This document shows positions 14,008 through 17,216 of a DNA stretch of 17,216 bases, in pieces. Each line of letters opens with the position of its first letter. Positions within the stretch are counted from its first letter, which is position 1. The position numbers and the translations under genes are program-made. This DNA is from Prosthecobacter sp. (GTDB lineage: Bacteria > Verrucomicrobiota > Verrucomicrobiia > Verrucomicrobiales > Verrucomicrobiaceae), in NCBI GenBank assembly GCA_025869455.1, contig JAOZVT010000192.1:1-17216 (forward strand), read 5' to 3'. The notes under the pieces were generated by a model. That model was not told where the DNA came from and ran no database searches. It worked only from the letters and a program-made list of their open reading frames with translations.

Positions 14008-14742
14008 GGAGCGCTTGATAAACCAGGCTAGGAACTCACGATTGCCATCCGTTCCTTGGATGGAAGATTCTGTGATGCCTTTCCATTCCAACTCAGCGTG
14101 GTTTTCTACGAAGGTTTGGATGCGTGCGCAGGCCTTGGCGTGCAGTTCTGGCTCACGCACAATGCCGCCTTTGCCAATTTCTTCTCGGCTTAACTCAAAC
14201 TGAGGTTTCACGAGAACCAGGGCCTGACCTCCGGCCTTAAGAACGGACAAGGCCCCCGGTAGAACGAGAGTCAGCGAAATGAAGGAGACGTCCGCGACGA
14301 TGAAGTCCACGGTTTCAGGCATGTCGGTCGGCTGAAGATGCCGGACATTGAAGTTCTCCCGGCAGACCACACGAGGATCGCTGCGCAATTTCCAGACCAT
14401 CTGATTGGTACCCACATCAAAGGCATATACCTTCTGGGCACCCCGCTGCAGCATGCAGTCTGTAAATCCACCCGTGGAGGCTCCTACATCCATGGCTACA
14501 AGCCCCTCCACCGAAAGGTTAAAGTGCTCCAACGCGCCTTCTAACTTAAAGCCACCACGACCGACAAAGCGCGGAGGTTCCTTGACGCGCAAGATGGCAT
14601 CCTGACGCACCAGCCACCCAGGTTTGGTGATGAGTTCCTCTCCAAGAAAGACTTCACCGGCCATGATGAGCCGTTTGGCCTGCTCTCGTGAGGGAGAAAG
14701 CCCGCGCTGAACGAGGGCTAGATCAATTCGGATTCTGGCCAT
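13996..14742 (-). CDS. tlyA: TlyA-type rRNA 2'-O-methyltransferase (hemolysin A family)
   Basis: A 248-residue protein with an N-terminal S4 RNA-binding domain (RIDLALVQRGLSPSREQAKR, 4-23, then LIMAGEVFLGEE) and an FtsJ/RrmJ-like Rossmann methyltransferase domain. It has the SAM loop DVGASTGGFTD (85-95), the family stretch FVGRGGFKLEGAL (59-71, K66), D151 in VADVSFISL and K179 in LVKPQFE (E183). These form the K-D-K-E tetrad of ribose 2'-O-methyltransferases. TlyA of mycobacteria methylates 16S and 23S rRNA cytidines and affects capreomycin sensitivity; the specificity here is assumed by family. The upstream gene's TAA overlaps its ATG (TAATG, 1 nt), so the two are likely translationally coupled. 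Its 3' end overlaps that of the convergent membrane-protein gene. Confidence 0.9.
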   Translation of the reverse strand: MARIRIDLALVQRGLSPSREQAKRLIMAGEVFLGEELITKPGWLVRQDAILRVKEPPRFVGRGGFKLEGALEHFNLSVEGLVAMDVGASTGGFTDCMLQRGAQKVYAFDVGTNQMVWKLRSDPRVVCRENFNVRHLQPTDMPETVDFIVADVSFISLTLVLPGALSVLKAGGQALVLVKPQFELSREEIGKGGIVREPELHAKACARIQTFVENHAELEWKGITESSIQGTDGNREFLAWFIKRSSPQ

Positions 14743-15386
14743 TAGCGTGCCACAGGGGCAATGATTTCGTCTCCTGGCTCAATGTTCACGCCCGCAGGGA
14801 TGGTGGTGAAATCCAGATCCGCCACAGCTTCAGAGTCCTCGATGGCATCCGTCACCGTGATCTTGCCAAGAATGGAATTGGCCCGACGCACTTCGAATTT
14901 CTGACCTTTGGTGAGTCCTTGCTTGGCACCCACATCCAAGATCACAAAACCTTGCTCCTTCACCACGGTTTTCACTTTCCCAAGGGGCTGTGCCTCAAGG
15001 ACCAGCTTCTGGAGTGGGGTCAGGGTATTTGTCGAGATGCCTTTGGCTTCAGCTTCAGCCACGCTTTTTGGCACGGTTAAGCCGCCCCCCGGCAAGGTGC
15101 CTGCCCCGGCCATGATCTCTCCAGGTTCAGGCTGGAGCGCGATGGTGCCTGGAGTCGGGGGTGCTGGCGGTGGGGCAATGGAAGTTGCTGGGGCCGTGGG
15201 AATTTGCACCATGGAGCTCTGATCAGGGCTGGCCATGCGATTGGCCGATTGCTGATTTTTCACAAAAGCCAGTTCTTCTCTCGCCCCTTTGGCCGCCTGC
15301 TGCCCCTCCCAAGCGAGGTAGCCAGTGATGCCGAGTAGGATGATGGTGAGGGCTAATGCAAAATGTGTCAGACGCATAGGCATCAT
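14742..15386 (-). CDS. Membrane-anchored protein with Pro-rich linker and FlgT-C-like domain
   Basis: A 214-residue protein of unknown role. One hydrophobic segment at about residues 8-26 (ALALTIILLGITGYLAW) acts as an uncleaved anchor or signal. A short polar helix follows, then a Pro/Ala-rich linker (about 60-90), and then a compact beta-rich domain at 134-214. That domain (KEQGFVILDVGAKQGLTKGQ, then FEVRR, LGKITVTDA and PGDEI) follows the pattern of FlgT C-terminal-like domains, which occur in envelope proteins well beyond flagella. The domain would sit in the periplasm. The stop codon overlaps the tlyA start, so the genes share an mRNA. In-frame ATGs at 15386, 15383 and 15377 make the exact start uncertain. 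It is divergent from menF across about 80 bp. Confidence 0.7.
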   Translation of the reverse strand: MMPMRLTHFALALTIILLGITGYLAWEGQQAAKGAREELAFVKNQQSANRMASPDQSSMVQIPTAPATSIAPPPAPPTPGTIALQPEPGEIMAGAGTLPGGGLTVPKSVAEAEAKGISTNTLTPLQKLVLEAQPLGKVKTVVKEQGFVILDVGAKQGLTKGQKFEVRRANSILGKITVTDAIEDSEAVADLDFTTIPAGVNIEPGDEIIAPVAR

Positions 15387-15429
15387 CTAAACGCGGATTG
15401 AGAAAACGGAAAAGCGAAATCCTCGCCCC

Positions 15430-15467
15430 TTGCGCGACGTGCCATCCGTTTCACTATACAAGACACA
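15430..15467 (+). promoter_or_regulatory. Possible menF promoter giving a leaderless or near-leaderless mRNA
   Basis: TATACA at 15455-15460 is a good -10 match, with a weak TTGCGC 19 bp upstream. The expected start, 6-7 nt downstream, falls at the ATG at 15467, and no Shine-Dalgarno sequence is present. This is a guess from two hexamers and spacing only. Confidence 0.3.
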
Positions 15468-16486
15468 TGATGGATATCGCACTTTTCAGGTTGCCCAGCG
15501 GACGGGCGTGGATCGGCCAAGGCCCCTTTGAATCTTTTGCAGAGGCCCCTGCCGGAGGTGGCGCATTTTATATCAATGACTTTGACCTCAGTGATCCTAA
15601 GCCGTGGAAGAAGCCCAGCCAGTTAATCGAAGTCACCCCGGAGTCACTGGCGCAAAATGCTGGCTGGAATGGAGCGCAGCCACCGCACATTCAATGGGCT
15701 AAGCCAGCGACCGAATGGTTTAAGATGGCGTTTCGGCGCATCCGTAAGGAGGTTCTCTCCAAGCGACTCGAAAAAATGGTCCCCGTGCTCACCGAGAGCG
15801 GCACCATTACTGAAGGTGATCCTGTGAGGTTGCTGGAGCGTGTGATGACAGCCCCACCGAATACTTGGGGCTACGCCTGGGTCCAAGGTGGAAGCGGTTA
15901 CCTGGGAGCCTCCCCAGAGCTGCTCTTTCAAGGAAAAGGACAGAAAGTTGAGACGATGGCTCTAGCGGGCACGGCCAAGCCTGGAGATCACACCGCCTTC
16001 CTGACGGATGTGAAAGAGATCGACGAGCATGAGATCGTGGTGCGTTACCTGACGGAGCACATGGGTAAACTGGGCACGGTGACACGTGAACCACGTGGAC
16101 TGTGCCATGCGGGCCAGCTGCTGCATTTCCAAACTCATCTGCATGTGGCCCTAAACGGCCCCTTTGATCCGGGCAGTCTGGTCCGGGAACTGCACCCGAC
16201 TCCCGCCGTGGGCTGCCTGCCCAGGGAGGAGCAGTGGCTGACGCGTCTGCGCGAATATCGCACCCAGCTTGGGGTGCCGGGTTTCTTTGGCGCGCCCTTC
16301 GGGTTTATGGAGCCGGGTGAATCTGAAACCTGCCACATGGTGGTGGCCATTCGTGGCATGAGTTGGGAGGGTCAAAAGGCTCAATTGCCGTCTGGATGTG
16401 GCATCGTGGGAGGCAGTGCCTTTGATCATGAATGGCGTGAATTGCGACTGAAGCGCGAGTCCGTGGTTAACATGCTGGGGCTTTAA
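15467..16486 (+). CDS. menF: Isochorismate synthase MenF (chorismate-binding family)
   Basis: Converts chorismate to isochorismate, the entry step of the menaquinone pathway. Counted from ATG 15467 the protein has 339 residues, shorter than E. coli MenF at the N-terminus. Family hallmarks in order are the general-base lysine in LEKMVPV (K103), SPELLF (149-154), MALAGTAKPG (164-173), KEIDEHEIVV (183-192), HPTPAVGC (243-250), GFFGAPFGF (272-280) and GCGIVGGS (310-317), followed by EWRE (322-325, metal-binding Glu). The GT is followed by A-K rather than the common R-P. The frame extends to a TTG at 15398, but the added residues look non-native and the MMDIALFRL start fits better. menD follows 24 bp downstream. 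Anthranilate or salicylate synthase is less likely given menD. Confidence 0.9.
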   Translation: MMDIALFRLPSGRAWIGQGPFESFAEAPAGGGAFYINDFDLSDPKPWKKPSQLIEVTPESLAQNAGWNGAQPPHIQWAKPATEWFKMAFRRIRKEVLSKRLEKMVPVLTESGTITEGDPVRLLERVMTAPPNTWGYAWVQGGSGYLGASPELLFQGKGQKVETMALAGTAKPGDHTAFLTDVKEIDEHEIVVRYLTEHMGKLGTVTREPRGLCHAGQLLHFQTHLHVALNGPFDPGSLVRELHPTPAVGCLPREEQWLTRLREYRTQLGVPGFFGAPFGFMEPGESETCHMVVAIRGMSWEGQKAQLPSGCGIVGGSAFDHEWRELRLKRESVVNMLGL

Positions 16487-16510
16487 AGTCCTGACCACTC
16501 CCCGCCCTTC

Positions 16511-17216
16511 ATGAATACCCATATCATTCGTTCCTTGCTCACCGCCTTAGCCCGCATGGGCGTGGCGGAAGTCTGCGTGGCTGCTGGTGCTAGAAATGCC
16601 CCCATCATTGCCGCCTTGGTGGAGAGTGAGGGTGTTAAACTTTGGAACTTTTTTGAGGAACGGAGTGCCGCGTTCTTTGCTCTGGGGCGCATCTTGGCAG
16701 ACCGTGCCCCCGTGGCCGTTTTAACGACTTCAGGCACTGCCGCAGCAGAGCTTTTGCCCGCCGTCATTGAGGCCCACTATCAGGGCCTGCCGCTGGTGCT
16801 GATCACCGCAGATAGACCTCGGCGTTTCCGTGGCAGCGGTGCCCCCCAAGCCATTGAACAAAAAGATCTTTTCGGTCCCTATGTATCCGCCTGTTTAGAT
16901 GTGGAAGTGGGTGTCAGTCTTTCCTGGCCGACCCGCATTGTACCGCGTCCATTCCACATCAACATCTGCCTGGACGAACCTCTGGAGACGAATCTAAATG
17001 GCATTGATTTCTTGGCCCATCATGGCCCAGGATCCCCGAAGCCCCCTGCCCCACCTCCTTTCACTTTACTCAATGAACCCACGGCTGTCATTGCCTCAGG
17101 ACTAAGCAAGGCGGAAGCCCATGAGGCGGCTCCCATTTTAGCCAAGCTGGGGCTACCCGTCTTAGCAGAAGCGACCTCCAATCTTTGGGGCAACTGGGAA
17201 GGTAGGCCAAAGCTAG
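16511..17216 (+). CDS. menD: SEPHCHC synthase MenD, N-terminal part cut off by the window edge
   Basis: Thiamine-diphosphate enzyme that joins isochorismate and 2-oxoglutarate. I read the frame from ATG 16511 to the last base: 235 codons with no stop, so more than half of the protein lies outside. Recognisable stretches are AAGARNAPI (24-32, equivalent of the usual PGSRSxPL), the thiamine-activating Glu in FFEERSAAFFALGR (E50), VAVLTTSGTAAAELLPAV (68-85) and ITADRPRRFRGSGAPQAIEQ (98-117), then LFGPYV. The last stretch is highly diagnostic of MenD. The loop AAGARN departs from the common SPGSRS. A 24-bp gap without a Shine-Dalgarno sequence separates it from menF, so they are likely co-transcribed. 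Downstream menB or menH would be expected beyond the edge. Confidence 0.93.
   Translation, partial: MNTHIIRSLLTALARMGVAEVCVAAGARNAPIIAALVESEGVKLWNFFEERSAAFFALGRILADRAPVAVLTTSGTAAAELLPAVIEAHYQGLPLVLITADRPRRFRGSGAPQAIEQKDLFGPYVSACLDVEVGVSLSWPTRIVPRPFHINICLDEPLETNLNGIDFLAHHGPGSPKPPAPPPFTLLNEPTAVIASGLSKAEAHEAAPILAKLGLPVLAEATSNLWGNWEGRPKL

Noticed and set aside
15398..15466. TTG start extending menF by 23 codons
   Set aside because: The extension is in the divergent promoter region and does not resemble the family; ATG 15467 or 15470 is preferred.
16079..16094. parS-like sequence around CACGTG
   Set aside because: Only the central CACGTG and part of one arm match the parS consensus (about four mismatches in 16), and it is inside the conserved menF coding sequence.
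1..17216. Search for tRNA, rRNA, CRISPR repeats, transposases or phage genes
   Set aside because: None were recognised by reading both strands; no regularly spaced repeats or transposase motifs are present.

Overview
The window looks like ordinary chromosomal DNA from a member of the Verrucomicrobiota, most likely a Prosthecobacter/Verrucomicrobium-like organism. This rests on inference: a secreted sulfatase with a C-terminal jelly-roll-like domain, a small secreted protein with an STN/secretin-like core, a long TPR-AAA ATPase, mostly weak or absent Shine-Dalgarno sequences, and moderate-to-high G+C. No rRNA, tRNA, CRISPR array, insertion sequence or phage gene was seen.

Both ends of the window are cut inside menaquinone (vitamin K2) biosynthesis genes. 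At the left end a minus-strand operon runs out of the window in the order menA, menC, menE (1-2716). Its genes overlap by 4 nt each, and menE is open at base 1. At the right end menF and menD run out on the plus strand (15467-17216), and menD is open at the last base. Together these give isochorismate synthase, SEPHCHC synthase, o-succinylbenzoate synthase, o-succinylbenzoate-CoA ligase and DHNA prenyltransferase. menB and menH would have to lie outside the window.

The two outward-facing men halves are separated by about 12.7 kb of unrelated genes. From left to right these are: a TPR-AAA ATPase (+); a small AT-richer secreted protein bounded by two strong hairpins (+); a PIG-L/LmbE deacetylase (-); a 1054-residue SWIM-SNF2 helicase-like ATPase (-); a ParA/Soj-like ATPase without a neighbouring ParB (+); a two-helix membrane protein with a very basic tail (+); QueD for queuosine/7-deazapurine synthesis (-); a secreted formylglycine sulfatase (-); a four-helix membrane protein (+); and a TlyA-type rRNA methyltransferase coupled to an upstream membrane-anchored protein with an FlgT-C-like domain (-).

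I find no clear-cut new system. The points most worth a second look are: the split, outward-facing men locus with a short-form MenE; a tandem 14-bp dyad repeat ahead of the AAA ATPase, whose Walker B glutamate is aspartate; the hairpin-bounded AT-rich secreted gene whose start codon sits directly against a 16-bp hairpin; the orphan ParA next to a basic-tailed membrane protein, with a palindrome between them; and a QueD whose first zinc-ligand histidine is glutamine.
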